DNA from: Bacteriovoracaceae bacterium UBA4096
Lineage (GTDB): Bacteria > Bdellovibrionota > Bacteriovoracia > Bacteriovoracales > Bacteriovoracaceae
DNA length: 64,000 nucleotides
Assembly (NCBI GenBank): GCA_002381945.1
Contig: DFXY01000041.1
Span: forward strand, 1 to 64,000
Reading direction: 5' to 3'
Under the pieces are notes generated by a model. That model had not been told where the DNA came from, did not search any database, and worked only from the letters and a program-made list of their open reading frames with translations. Made by a program: the position numbers and the translations under genes. Positions 18,622-27,019 of the stretch are shown here, piece after piece. Each line of letters starts with the position of its first letter. Position 1 is the first letter of the stretch.

Positions 18622-19210
18622 ATTCAACCACCCTAAAAGAATGTTCAATAGGGCCAAATGACATTTCGATCAAATCATTTGGTTTTAAAGGACCAACTCC
18701 TTTTGGAGTTCCGGTAAAAACCAGATCACTGTCATTAATGGGGAAAAATTCATTCACATAGTGAATAATTTGATCGGCCTGCATGACGGCTTCATTCAAG
18801 CATGCGCTCTGCCGAACTTCACCATTGACCTTGAGAGTAAAGGTAGTGTTTTGCCAATCTTTGGGAAAATCCTTGAGCCCTTTAATTGGTGTAATGATGG
18901 CAGAATTTTTAAAAGTCTTGGAAATTTCCCAAGGATGACCTTTCTGCTTTAATTCTTTCTGCAGATCACGCAAGGTAAGATCCAGACCCAGGCCTAGGCC
19001 AATAATATTTTTCTTGTAGAGTTTAAAGACAATTTCGCATTCATAATGAATGACTCCACGGTCCCAAGGTAAAATGATTTGGCCATTATCTCTAGGCTCA
19101 ACAAGTACGCTGGGGGGCTTTATAAACAAAACTGGTCGAGAGGGGGCAGGCTCTTGCATCTCTTGGGAATGGTCCAAGTAGTTTTTGCCTAAACATATGA
19201 TTTTATCCAT
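18614..19210 (-). CDS. fumarylacetoacetate hydrolase (FAH) family protein
   Basis: The 198-residue protein is a short single-domain FAH enzyme, close to the YcgM/FAHD1 size. It begins MDKIICLGKNYLDHSQEM, the usual family opening. The divalent-metal site is suggested by IHYECEIVF, with the ExE pattern, and by later acidic residues. GTPKGVGPLKPND near the C-terminus is a strong family mark. Such enzymes cleave acylpyruvates or decarboxylate oxaloacetate. The substrate here is open, since no aromatic degradation genes are nearby. Confidence 0.88.
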   Translation of the reverse strand: MDKIICLGKNYLDHSQEMQEPAPSRPVLFIKPPSVLVEPRDNGQIILPWDRGVIHYECEIVFKLYKKNIIGLGLGLDLTLRDLQKELKQKGHPWEISKTFKNSAIITPIKGLKDFPKDWQNTTFTLKVNGEVRQSACLNEAVMQADQIIHYVNEFFPINDSDLVFTGTPKGVGPLKPNDLIEMSFGPIEHSFRVVEFG

Positions 19211-19270
19211 GGAAATAGTTTATAAGTATTTAAAATTATTTTCAAATTAAAATTTATTAATCTTCTTGGG

Positions 19271-19299
19271 TTGCGTTTAAAGAGATAAGTCTTCATATT
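19271..19299 (+). promoter_or_regulatory. likely promoter of the SulP-carbonic anhydrase pair
   Basis: TTGCGT (19271-19276) and CATATT (19294-19299) are 17 bases apart. They sit upstream of the SulP ATG at 19325, which is preceded by AAAGGA. This is a moderate match to sigma-70 elements. Confidence 0.4.
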
Positions 19300-19324
19300 T
19301 AATAATCCAATCAAAGGATTAAAA

Positions 19325-20899
19325 ATGTTTAATGTTGCATACTGGAAACACGATCTTCGCGCCTCACTTGTAGTATTTCTCGTCGCACTCCCACTGTGTT
19401 TGGGAGTGGCCTTGGCGAGTAATGCTCCATTATCTTCCGGACTTATTGCCGGAATTATTGGAGGGATAGTTGTAGGTTTCTTTAGTAGTTCTCATGTCAG
19501 CGTTTCAGGTCCGGCCGCTGGTTTAACTGTCATCGTAGCTTCGGCGATTACCGATCTGGGTTCATTTCAGGTTTTCACCCTCAGCGTTTTTATTGCTGGT
19601 TTACTTCAAATTATTTTTAGTTTTATGAAAGGCGGTAGCCTTGGAAATTATTTCCCCAGTTCTGTCATCAAAGGCATGCTGGCCGCAATTGGTTTGATCC
19701 TAATTCTGAAACAGTTTCCTCATGCTGTTGGTTTCGACAATGACTATATGGGAAACACGAGCTTCATCCAGAAAGATGGTCAAAATACTTTTTCAGAAAT
19801 TATGCTCGCCATCAGATCAACTCATCTTGGCTCAATTCTGGTTGCATTGCTCTCCTTATTCATCATGCTCGGCTGGGAGAGGGCGGCCCAAAAAGGTAAG
19901 TCAATTTTTCAACTTATCCCGGGGGCCTTAGTGGCCGTACTATCAGCTGTTTTGATGAATGAAATGTATAAACGTTTTTTTCCCGGTCTCATCATAGATG
20001 GTCAGCATTTAGTAAAATTGCCCTATAGTGGAGGATTTAATGAATTCTTCACTTCTTTTTCTTTGCCTGATTGGTCAGCTCTGTCTAATTCCAAAGTTTA
20101 TGTCACGGCATTTGTGATTGCGACTGTTGCCTCAATTGAAAGTCTTCTTTCCGTTGATGCCGCAGATAAATTAAGTGGAGAGGGAAGGATTACTTCAAAG
20201 AATCGCGAACTCTTCGCTCAAGGAATGGGGAATACCCTCTGCGGCCTGGTAGGTGGAATCCCGGTTACTGCCGTAATTGTCCGTACCACGGCGAATATTA
20301 CTGGTGGGGGCAAAACCAAGCTGTCTGCCATCATGCACGGAGTATGGCTTCTTAGTTGTGTGATTACAATCCCATTTATCTTGAATCTAATTCCTCTTTC
20401 AACCTTGGCCATAGTCTTGATACTGGTTGGTTATAAGCTGACTAAGCCGAAGCTCATTAAGGAGATGTATCAAAAAGGAATGAACCAGTTTATCCCTTTC
20501 ATGGTCACCATTCTTGCCATCTTATTCACAGACCTTCTGATGGGAATCATTATTGGTATGATGGTTGGTTTTGTTTTTGTCATCCGGTCGAACATGCATA
20601 AATCCATTGTGATGGTCCAAGAAGGAAATCAATATTTGATCAGGTTTTACAAGGATGTTTCTTTTCTTCAGAAAAGTGCCCTCATGAAGATGTTCCAGGA
20701 AATTCCTGAAAAATCATCGGTGGTCATTGATGGTTCAAAAAATGTATTCGTGGATGATGATATCGTGGATTTGATCGAAGACTTCATCAAACACTCAAAA
20801 AACGTCGGAACCTCAGTAGAGCTAATGAAATCATCCTTGGCACTCAGTTCACTTTTCAAAGAGGGAGTATATGGACAAAATACGAAGAATGTTGCTTGA
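19325..20899 (+). CDS. SulP family anion transporter (candidate bicarbonate uptake)
   Basis: The 524-residue protein is a SulP/SLC26 carrier. It starts with the ALPLCLGVALASNAPLSSGL helix 1 signature, continues with GFFSSSHVSVSGPAAGLTVI (helix 3), and ends in a short STAS-like domain (VVIDGSKNVFVDDDIVDLIE). SulP proteins move sulfate, bicarbonate or dicarboxylates across the inner membrane. The gene overlaps a beta-carbonic anhydrase by 29 bases. SulP-carbonic anhydrase neighbours and fusions are known in bacteria, so bicarbonate is the likeliest substrate. A paralogue is found at 22998. Confidence 0.92.
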   Translation: MFNVAYWKHDLRASLVVFLVALPLCLGVALASNAPLSSGLIAGIIGGIVVGFFSSSHVSVSGPAAGLTVIVASAITDLGSFQVFTLSVFIAGLLQIIFSFMKGGSLGNYFPSSVIKGMLAAIGLILILKQFPHAVGFDNDYMGNTSFIQKDGQNTFSEIMLAIRSTHLGSILVALLSLFIMLGWERAAQKGKSIFQLIPGALVAVLSAVLMNEMYKRFFPGLIIDGQHLVKLPYSGGFNEFFTSFSLPDWSALSNSKVYVTAFVIATVASIESLLSVDAADKLSGEGRITSKNRELFAQGMGNTLCGLVGGIPVTAVIVRTTANITGGGKTKLSAIMHGVWLLSCVITIPFILNLIPLSTLAIVLILVGYKLTKPKLIKEMYQKGMNQFIPFMVTILAILFTDLLMGIIIGMMVGFVFVIRSNMHKSIVMVQEGNQYLIRFYKDVSFLQKSALMKMFQEIPEKSSVVIDGSKNVFVDDDIVDLIEDFIKHSKNVGTSVELMKSSLALSSLFKEGVYGQNTKNVA

Positions 20900-21506
20900 G
20901 AATAAAGCTTGGGCCCAAAGTAAAGTAGACGTAGATAAAGAATACTTCTCTAAAATGGCCGAAGATCAAAAGCCGCAATATCTGTGGATTGGTTGTTCTG
21001 ACTCACGTGTTCCTCCTTCCGAGATCACCAATTCAAATCCGGGGCAGATGTTTGTTCATAGGAATATTGCCAATTTAGTTGTTCATACCGACTTAAATTT
21101 TTTAAGTGTCCTGCAATATGCAGTTAAGAATCTTAAGGTCCCTCATTTAATTGTCTGCGGCCATTATAATTGTGGAGGCGTGCAGGCAGCTCTTTCCAAT
21201 AAAAGTTTGGGTCTCATCAATAACTGGGTAAGAAATATTAAAGATACCTATCTTGCTCATAAGGTTGATGTGGACAGTAAGCAAAGTGAGATGGAGAGGG
21301 TTAATCGTCTGGTCGAACTCAATGTCATCGAACAAGTTAAAAATCTTTCTCATACATCAATAGTCCAGCGGGCCTGGCTTGAAGGAAACTATCCTATTAT
21401 TCATGGTTGGGTCTATGACCTTAAAACTGGTCTTCTGAAGCAACTCATTACACTGGATTCAAATACTGAACTTGATGCCGTATTCAAATATGATTTTAGT
21501 GAGTAA
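20871..21506 (+). CDS. beta-class carbonic anhydrase
   Basis: The 211-residue protein has the beta-CA zinc site: CSDSRVPPSEI (Cys plus the Asp/Arg dyad) and VCGHYNCGGVQAAL (His and Cys). MFVHRNIANLV is also diagnostic. It interconverts CO2 and bicarbonate in the cytoplasm. The ATG at 20871 has GAGGGAG just before it and lies inside the end of the SulP gene, so translation is coupled. The pair probably couples bicarbonate movement with CO2 hydration, for anaplerotic carboxylation or pH control. Confidence 0.95.
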   Translation: MDKIRRMLLENKAWAQSKVDVDKEYFSKMAEDQKPQYLWIGCSDSRVPPSEITNSNPGQMFVHRNIANLVVHTDLNFLSVLQYAVKNLKVPHLIVCGHYNCGGVQAALSNKSLGLINNWVRNIKDTYLAHKVDVDSKQSEMERVNRLVELNVIEQVKNLSHTSIVQRAWLEGNYPIIHGWVYDLKTGLLKQLITLDSNTELDAVFKYDFSE

Positions 21507-22158
21507 ATATCCAGGGTATGTAAGTTGATAAGAGGGGATTTAACGAGTAGTTACCTTCCGGTCCATGAGAAAATGTAGAGTGCACGGCCAGAACATAGGT
21601 GCTCTTACCGCTCTGAAGATAAATAGGTCCACCTGAGTCTCCAGAGCGGGAAAACTCATCATTTAATTCCAGAACATTTTCTTCGCCATTGATTCTTCGG
21701 AGAGTTGGAGTAATGACCGTTCTGAGATTTTTTTTATTTCTCTCTCCAAAACCAAATCGAAAAAGCTCGCCTAAATATTTCTCGCCCTGAAAAATAGGAT
21801 AGATATTGATGAATGAAGGTAGTTTTTCTTTCATTGTGATCTTTGCCAGATCAGACTGGTAACGGGATTTTTTTGGATTATATAACGGATGAAGTTTGTA
21901 TTTTGAGATGGCCAGGGAACTTTGTTTGGGATCATAAATCCCTTGCGTAAAAATACGGACACTTTTCACATCACCTTCCAGGCAGTGGGCCGCGGTGATA
22001 ATCACCTCAGGGGAAACAGCAACTCCAGTGCAAGTAAAGACGCCATTTGGACGGGTAACTTCAATCAGAAGGCTTGAATTAAAACGCTCCCAATTTTCAA
22101 TTTTCGTGAAACCAGGAATAGTCATAAATGCCACCATTAGTAATAAGATTAATCTCAT
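21496..22158 (-). CDS. exported trypsin-like serine protease (S1)
   Basis: From the ATG at 22158 the protein is 220 residues and starts with a signal peptide (MRLILLLMVAFMTIPGFT). A longer frame from 22245 would bury this and overlap the upstream gene, so the later start is chosen. The catalytic triad is complete: His in ITAAHCLEG, Asp in YQSDLAKI and Ser in SGDSGGPIY. It is similar over its whole length to the protein encoded just upstream. It should cut proteins in the periplasm or outside. Its end overlaps the carbonic anhydrase stop region on the other strand. Confidence 0.9.
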   Translation of the reverse strand: MRLILLLMVAFMTIPGFTKIENWERFNSSLLIEVTRPNGVFTCTGVAVSPEVIITAAHCLEGDVKSVRIFTQGIYDPKQSSLAISKYKLHPLYNPKKSRYQSDLAKITMKEKLPSFINIYPIFQGEKYLGELFRFGFGERNKKNLRTVITPTLRRINGEENVLELNDEFSRSGDSGGPIYLQSGKSTYVLAVHSTFSHGPEGNYSLNPLLSTYIPWIFTH

Positions 22159-22177
22159 TACCCCATGGTACAGCAGT

Positions 22178-22792
22178 TTACGCGTGAATCCACTCGCGGT
22201 GAGAGGAAAGCAGTGGGTTAAAGGAATATTTACCTTCTGGGCCAAAGGAAAGCGTCGAATGAATGGCCACTAAGTACATTTGGCCTTGGTTTTGGAGAAA
22301 AACTGGTCCACCTGAATCTCCCGAGTATGAATACATATCGTTTAGCTCCAGAACCTTCTCAATCTCACGAATATTCTTGAACTCTGGATTAACCAGAGTT
22401 CTCACATTTTTTGTCCCACGAGCACCAAAGCCCAGACGCATAAGCGTACCAGTGAGCTTGGAATCTTTTTTAATGATGGGATAAAACTTGGTGTCTACTG
22501 GAAGTTCAGACTTTAATTTGATCTTTGCCAGATCCGAGCGGTAATTTGATTCTTGGGAATTGTATTCAGGATGAAGATCAAAGGAGTCCACCTCGAAGAA
22601 CTTGCCTTTTTTATCATAGACAGCTTCAGTTGAAATTCGCACTTTCAGAATTTCACCTTCCAGGCAATGTGCTGCCGTTAGAACGGTGTTCTTATTGACG
22701 GCCACCCCTGTGCAGGTAAAAATTCCTGTAGGACGTGTAACTTCAATGAGCAGGCTTGAATTAAAGTTGTTCCAATCGATTAAGTTTGTCAT
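22178..22792 (-). CDS. trypsin-like serine protease, paralogue without a visible signal peptide
   Basis: This 204-residue S1 protease also has the full triad (LTAAHCLEG, YRSDLAKI, SGDSGGPVF). Much of its sequence is nearly identical in pattern to its downstream neighbour, for example FNSSLLIEVTRP in both, so the two arose by tandem duplication. Unlike its partner it begins directly at the mature region (MTNLIDWNNFNSS). An in-frame TGA lies five codons before the ATG, so no signal peptide can be recovered upstream in this frame. Either it acts in the cytoplasm, uses another route, or has lost its leader. Confidence 0.85.
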   Translation of the reverse strand: MTNLIDWNNFNSSLLIEVTRPTGIFTCTGVAVNKNTVLTAAHCLEGEILKVRISTEAVYDKKGKFFEVDSFDLHPEYNSQESNYRSDLAKIKLKSELPVDTKFYPIIKKDSKLTGTLMRLGFGARGTKNVRTLVNPEFKNIREIEKVLELNDMYSYSGDSGGPVFLQNQGQMYLVAIHSTLSFGPEGKYSFNPLLSSHREWIHA

Positions 22793-22997
22793 AAGGTTCC
22801 ACCATCATCCTTGAAATAATTTTCCCTTCCTGGGAAGTAAGGTCACTACGAGTTAAGCAAGTCTCATGCCCACTTTTTCAGGGCCAACTTGCACCACTTA
22901 AGTTATCTATACTTCAATGATTTCAAGGCTTTTAATAATTTTGAGAGAGAAATCAAACCAAATGACTGGTAACCTTTCAACTCAAATAAGGTAATGT

Positions 22998-24362
22998 ATG
23001 AAAGTGTTAGAATTCAAAGACGATATCAAATCTTCGATAGTTGTATTCCTTGTTGCTCTGCCTTTATGCTTAGGAATCGCTTTAGCTTCCAATGCACCTT
23101 TAGCTTCGGGCCTTATCGCCGGAATTATTGGAGGTATTGTTGTTGGTTGGGCGAGTGGTTCACAAGTAAGTGTTTCTGGTCCTGCTGCAGGACTTACCGT
23201 CATTGTGGTAAATGGCATAGCGCAGCTCGGAGGCTTTGAAACCTTTGGTCTCGCCGTTCTAAGCGCTGGTCTCTTTCAAATTCTTTTTGGTTTGCTTCGA
23301 GGTGGTGTCATTGGTGACTATTTCCCCACTGCCGTGATCAAAGGAATGTTGGGAGCAATTGGACTGATCTTAATTATTAAACAGTTTCCTAATGCTTTTT
23401 CTAAGGATGTGATTGGGATAAATATTATTTCAATTGTTTCTCTCGCTATTATTTTAGGGTGGCCTAAACTCCCTTTTAAATTGATTCCAGGTCCACTGAT
23501 TGCAGTGATTGTCTCTGTTGTTATCAATCAACTTTTTGATCTCCTGAGTCCGCAACAATTGGTTTCTCTTCCTGAAAATGTGTTTGCCGATTTAAAGTTG
23601 CCTAACTTTGAAAATTTCAATTTGGGTGTGTTACAGGTGGGCTTCACGATTGCAGTAGTAGCTTCCCTGGAAACTCTGTTGTGTGTGGATGCTGCTGATA
23701 AAATTGATCCCCTGAAACGGAAGACACCAAAGAATCGGGAACTCTTTGCCCAAGGTTTAGGAAGTACTTTATCCGGTTTAATTGGCGGTTTACCTATTAC
23801 GGCCGTCATTGTACGAAGCTCAACCAACATCAACGCCGGTGCGAAGACTAAATGGTCGGCCATCTTTCATGGGGGCTGGCTTTTATTGTGTGTGTTGTTT
23901 ATTCCTGGAATTTTAAATCTTATTCCTTTGGCAACCCTTGCCTGTGTGCTTTTGACTGTAGGTTATAAACTTATTAAGCCTTCTTATTTTTTACACCAGT
24001 ATAAAAGAGGTTGGGATCAATTGTTGATTTTTAGCACGACGATTGTCGCCATCCTTGTTACTGATTTGCTCCTGGGGATTTGTATCGGTCTTGTCGTTGC
24101 CGTTATATTTGAGATTCGAAGGCCGTCACTTTCTTGTATGGAGATTGAAGAAGAAGATGGCAAGGTTCATGTTAAGTTTGTAAAGAATGTCTCTTTTCTT
24201 CACAAGGCCAAAATCCATAAAATATTAAGTGATATTGCTCACGATAAAAATGTGCATTTTCATGGAATGAAATCAATCCGCATGCACGTAGACGTGCATG
24301 AACTCATCCTCGAGTACCACGCAGAAGCTCAGAAAAAAGGAAAGAAAGTATTTCTAGATTAA
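22998..24362 (+). CDS. SulP family anion transporter, second copy
   Basis: The 454-residue SulP carrier is clearly paralogous to the one at 19325 (shared ALPLCLGIALASNAPLASGL and SVSGPAAGLTVIV). It is shorter, mainly in the loop after helix 6 and in the C-terminal STAS-like segment. It has no carbonic anhydrase partner. The ATG follows TAAGGTAATGT. The 205 bases upstream hold a TATACT (22908-22913) but no convincing -35 box. Its last 13 bases appear to overlap the true start of trmO. Substrate is unknown; sulfate or bicarbonate are both possible. Confidence 0.92.
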   Translation: MKVLEFKDDIKSSIVVFLVALPLCLGIALASNAPLASGLIAGIIGGIVVGWASGSQVSVSGPAAGLTVIVVNGIAQLGGFETFGLAVLSAGLFQILFGLLRGGVIGDYFPTAVIKGMLGAIGLILIIKQFPNAFSKDVIGINIISIVSLAIILGWPKLPFKLIPGPLIAVIVSVVINQLFDLLSPQQLVSLPENVFADLKLPNFENFNLGVLQVGFTIAVVASLETLLCVDAADKIDPLKRKTPKNRELFAQGLGSTLSGLIGGLPITAVIVRSSTNINAGAKTKWSAIFHGGWLLLCVLFIPGILNLIPLATLACVLLTVGYKLIKPSYFLHQYKRGWDQLLIFSTTIVAILVTDLLLGICIGLVVAVIFEIRRPSLSCMEIEEEDGKVHVKFVKNVSFLHKAKIHKILSDIAHDKNVHFHGMKSIRMHVDVHELILEYHAEAQKKGKKVFLD

Positions 24363-25012
24363 TTGAGCCCATCTCTACTATTGAAACTCCTTTTCATGAA
24401 AAGTTTGGAGTCCCTCGTCAGTCGCTTTTGATTGAAGAGGCCTGGGGTGTTTTACGTTTTCCCAAGAATGATTTTTTCATGGAAGCTTTCCGTGGAATTG
24501 AAGACTCAAGTCATCTGTGGCTGATTTTTGAATTCCATTTGGTGCAGGGACCATTTAACGGACTGGTTAGACCTCCGCGATTTGAGAATAAAAAGAAGAT
24601 GGGTGTTTATGCCACTCGTTCACCTCACAGGCCTAATCGGCTGGGCCTATCCGTGGTAAAATTCTCACGTTTAGAAATTTTAGAAAACGAAATTAAGTTA
24701 TTCGTTCAGGGAGTGGATCTCGTCAGTGGCACTCCTATTTTTGATATCAAGCCCTATGTTCCTTATACTGATTCCATACAGGCCAGTTCACCATTTCATG
24801 AAGCTCCTAAGTTTCATGAGGTGAAATGGTTATGTGAAGCACCGAATGAAAAAAGCTTAATTGAAAAGGTTGTCGCTCTTGATCCTCGACCCGGTCAGGA
24901 TAAGGATTCACAGCAGGAGTATGGGATATCTATTGCAGGTCATAATGTGAGATTTAAATACTCAGTTGACCACTTTGAAATCATGAGCGCTAGTGCTACT
25001 ATCAGTCCATGA
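24350..25012 (+). CDS. trmO: tRNA (N6-threonylcarbamoyladenosine37-N6)-methyltransferase TrmO, probable ATT start
   Basis: The protein is a TsaA/TrmO-fold methyltransferase that methylates t6A37 in tRNAs reading ACY codons. Motifs include SSHLWLIFEFH and ATRSPHRPNRLGLS. The conserved N-terminal strand and loop, read as IEPISTIETPFHEKFGVPRQ, lies upstream of the first standard start codon (TTG at 24428). The frame stays open only back to a TGA at 24299, with no ATG, GTG or TTG in between. An ATT at 24350, with AAGGAAAG about six bases before it, is the best start; another ATT sits at 24362. The gene overlaps the SulP stop and its own stop overlaps the next start (ATGA). Confidence 0.8.
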   Translation: MSRLIEPISTIETPFHEKFGVPRQSLLIEEAWGVLRFPKNDFFMEAFRGIEDSSHLWLIFEFHLVQGPFNGLVRPPRFENKKKMGVYATRSPHRPNRLGLSVVKFSRLEILENEIKLFVQGVDLVSGTPIFDIKPYVPYTDSIQASSPFHEAPKFHEVKWLCEAPNEKSLIEKVVALDPRPGQDKDSQQEYGISIAGHNVRFKYSVDHFEIMSASATISP

Positions 25013-25959
25013 AAAAAGTTTTACTAACAGGTGCAGCAGGGTTCATTGGAGCTAAAACAGCAGAGAAGCTGGTGGCCCAGGGTGTGGAAGTTATCGGGAT
25101 CGATAACCTTAATGATTACTATGATGTGAAATTAAAATCTCATCGCCTCTCGCAAATTCAAGATAAAAAATTTCAGTTCCATCAAATAGATATTGAAGAC
25201 AAGGCCAAACTTGGGGCCTTATTTGAAGAACATCAGTTTGATGTAGTATTTAATCTGGCCGCCCGTGCCGGCGTCAGATACTCCATGGAAAACCCTGATA
25301 TCTACATGAGTACCAATGCGGTAGGGACCTTGAATCTCTTAGAATGCATGCGCACTCACCAAGTTAAAAAAATGGTACTGGCCTCGACTTCTTCATTGTA
25401 CGCCGGTCAGGTCATGCCTTTTAAAGAAGAGCTTCCAGTCAACACTCCCATCTCTCCCTATGCTGCCACTAAAAAAGCTGCAGAGGTCATGGCCTACACT
25501 TATCATTATCTCTACGGCATTGATGTTTCGGTCGTTCGTTACTTCACGGTTTACGGGCCCGCGGGACGTCCTGATATGTCGCCCTTCATCTTTGCGGATA
25601 AATTATTAAAAGGTGAAGAGCTCCCGGTTTTTGGTGACGGATCTCAATCGAGGGATTTTACCTTTGTTGATGACATCGCTGAAGGCACCATCCTGGCGGC
25701 CAAACCCTTAGGTTACGAGATCATTAATTTAGGTGGTGGGAATAATCCTTTCACGCTCATTGAAATGATTTCTCTGATGGAAGGCTTTTCGGGCAAAAAG
25801 GCCAAACTTAGTCTGCAAGGCCGGGTCAAGGCCGATATGGATGTGACCTGGGCTGATATCTCCAAGGCCAAAAAGCTTTTGGGTTGGAAGCCTAAGGTTT
25901 CATTTGAGGAAGGGATTGAGAAGCTTATCAAGTGGCACGAAGCCAATTCTCAGTTTTAA
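25009..25959 (+). CDS. NAD-dependent nucleotide-sugar epimerase (UDP-glucuronate 4-epimerase-like)
   Basis: The 316-residue extended SDR has the NAD-binding GAAGFIGAKTAEKL at the start, STSSLYAG, and the catalytic YAATKKAAEVMAY. The GIDNLNDYYDVKLK segment near residue 30 is typical of UDP-glucuronate 4-epimerases, which turn UDP-GlcA into UDP-GalA, so this is the best guess over GalE. The ATG overlaps the trmO stop by four bases, and the 3-prime end overlaps vapC by 32 bases in the opposite sense. It probably supplies a uronic acid sugar to surface glycans although it lies outside the main cluster. Confidence 0.85.
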   Translation: MKKVLLTGAAGFIGAKTAEKLVAQGVEVIGIDNLNDYYDVKLKSHRLSQIQDKKFQFHQIDIEDKAKLGALFEEHQFDVVFNLAARAGVRYSMENPDIYMSTNAVGTLNLLECMRTHQVKKMVLASTSSLYAGQVMPFKEELPVNTPISPYAATKKAAEVMAYTYHYLYGIDVSVVRYFTVYGPAGRPDMSPFIFADKLLKGEELPVFGDGSQSRDFTFVDDIAEGTILAAKPLGYEIINLGGGNNPFTLIEMISLMEGFSGKKAKLSLQGRVKADMDVTWADISKAKKLLGWKPKVSFEEGIEKLIKWHEANSQF

Positions 25960-26335
25960 GACCTTTGATTTGTTTAAATTCTTTTTCGTTGGCGGTTACT
26001 AGAGTGGCCTCTAACTCTAAAGCTTGAGCTGCAATTAAAAGGTCATTCGAACCGATACTTCTTCCATTCTTTCTTTGTTCGGTTTTTAACTGTCCATAAT
26101 TAGCTGCATGAGATGACTCAAATTTAAGCTTAGGGAAACACTGAAGAAAATTTTTTAGTTTCATTTCATTTTCTTGAATCTTTGAACTGTTCCATACTCC
26201 ATGCCACAACTCGGCTTCTGTAATAGTGGAAATGTAAATTTGAGTTAAAGATTTTTTCTTAGCATGCTTTAAAAGACTAAAAGTTTTATTTTTAAGCATA
26301 TGAATGCAGATATTTGTGTCTAAGATATAATTCAT
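25928..26335 (-). CDS. vapC: VapC-type PIN domain toxin
   Basis: The 135-residue PIN-domain protein has its acidic active-site residues in the usual places: [12 protein letters not shown] (Asp at residue 6), ITEAELWHG (Glu), [12 protein letters not shown] (Asp) and ANEKEF near the end. VapC toxins are Mg2+-dependent ribonucleases that cut initiator tRNA or rRNA. The start overlaps the antitoxin stop by four bases (ATGA). The gene end overlaps the opposite epimerase gene by 32 bases. Confidence 0.93.
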   Translation of the reverse strand: MNYILDTNICIHMLKNKTFSLLKHAKKKSLTQIYISTITEAELWHGVWNSSKIQENEMKLKNFLQCFPKLKFESSHAANYGQLKTEQRKNGRSIGSNDLLIAAQALELEATLVTANEKEFKQIKGLKTENWLRAT

Positions 26336-26565
26336 ACCATCTTATCTCTTTGGGTCCAGTCATCTTCTTCTCTACCATTCGGAAAAAAATCATCTCCCAT
26401 TGAACCCATAGCTTTTTCCAGCATTTTCCATCTTTTTTCCGGGTCAATAAGGAGCACTCCTAACTCATGTTCCTGAATAAAAACTTCATCAGTTTCGAAC
26501 CGATATTTTTTAGGAAGGCGTACCGCCTGACTTTTTCCATTCATAAAGATTTTTGCTTTATCCAT
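26332..26565 (-). CDS. vapB: VapB-type antitoxin, SpoVT/AbrB fold
   Basis: The 77-residue protein begins with an AbrB-like swapped-hairpin domain ([20 protein letters not shown]), the hallmark of VapB/VagC antitoxins. Its acidic, Trp-containing tail ([13 protein letters not shown]) is likely to wrap around VapC. It neutralises VapC and, with it, represses the operon. The ribosome-binding site AGAGGTG, just upstream of the ATG, forms part of the palindromic operator described next. Confidence 0.92.
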   Translation of the reverse strand: MDKAKIFMNGKSQAVRLPKKYRFETDEVFIQEHELGVLLIDPEKRWKMLEKAMGSMGDDFFPNGREEDDWTQRDKMV

Positions 26566-26569
26566 GAGT

Positions 26570-26612
26570 CACCTCTTCTGGTATATACTATGAGTATATA
26601 CTAAAAGAGGTG
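26570..26612. promoter_or_regulatory. two-tier palindromic operator of vapBC
   Basis: GTATATACT (26581-26589) and AGTATATAC (26593-26601) are perfect inverted repeats around a 3-base centre. Outside them CACCTCTT (26570-26577) and AAGAGGTG (26605-26612) are also perfect inverted repeats about the same axis at 26591. The inner arms contain TATACT, a good -10 sequence. The outer arm nearest vapB holds its ribosome-binding site. This fits binding by VapB or VapBC. Confidence 0.8.
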
Positions 26613-26622
26613 CTGGGTTTAA

Positions 26623-27018
26623 TTAATATTTCTCAGTCCTAAAAGTGTATGTTTTCAAGGTCTTATTCTTGGCAAAATAAAGAACGAGCGAAGCCGTTTT
26701 AGTGGAAGATGAACTCTTGTTGCCATCCACATGCATCCCAGTCCAATTCCAAAGTGCCGCTGAAGAGATGTAATGAGAAATGCCACCACCAACTGAGCCA
26801 CTTTCATTGGAATGACGACTATAGGCCCACATATCGCCCTCGGGCGTTTTTTCTACTACATCCGGAGCACCGAAATTTTCTAAGACTTGCATCTGGGTGG
26901 TTTGGCCTTTAACCAGCCTGTCGGACACTTCTAATGAATTGATTTTGGTTTGTGAGGCATTATTACTTGAACAAGAAACAGTGAAGAAGATGATTGATAG
27001 TAGTGTGATGAATTTCAT
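26623..27018 (-). CDS. small BamE/SmpA-like lipoprotein
   Basis: The 131-residue protein has a signal peptide ending in a lipobox (IIFFTVSCSSNN, lipidated Cys near residue 16). The following segment VSDRLVKGQTTQMQVLENFG, then APDVVEKTPEGDMWAY, matches the SmpA/OmlA/BamE pattern in which a short helical pair is followed by beta strands. A Gly/Ser-rich loop and two more strands complete it. Proteins of this type are outer-membrane lipoproteins; BamE itself is part of the outer-membrane protein assembly machine, but this match is too weak to assign that job. The ribosome-binding site AAGGAGGG lies in a hairpin. Confidence 0.8.
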   Translation of the reverse strand: MKFITLLSIIFFTVSCSSNNASQTKINSLEVSDRLVKGQTTQMQVLENFGAPDVVEKTPEGDMWAYSRHSNESGSVGGGISHYISSAALWNWTGMHVDGNKSSSSTKTASLVLYFAKNKTLKTYTFRTEKY

Positions 27019-27019
27019 A

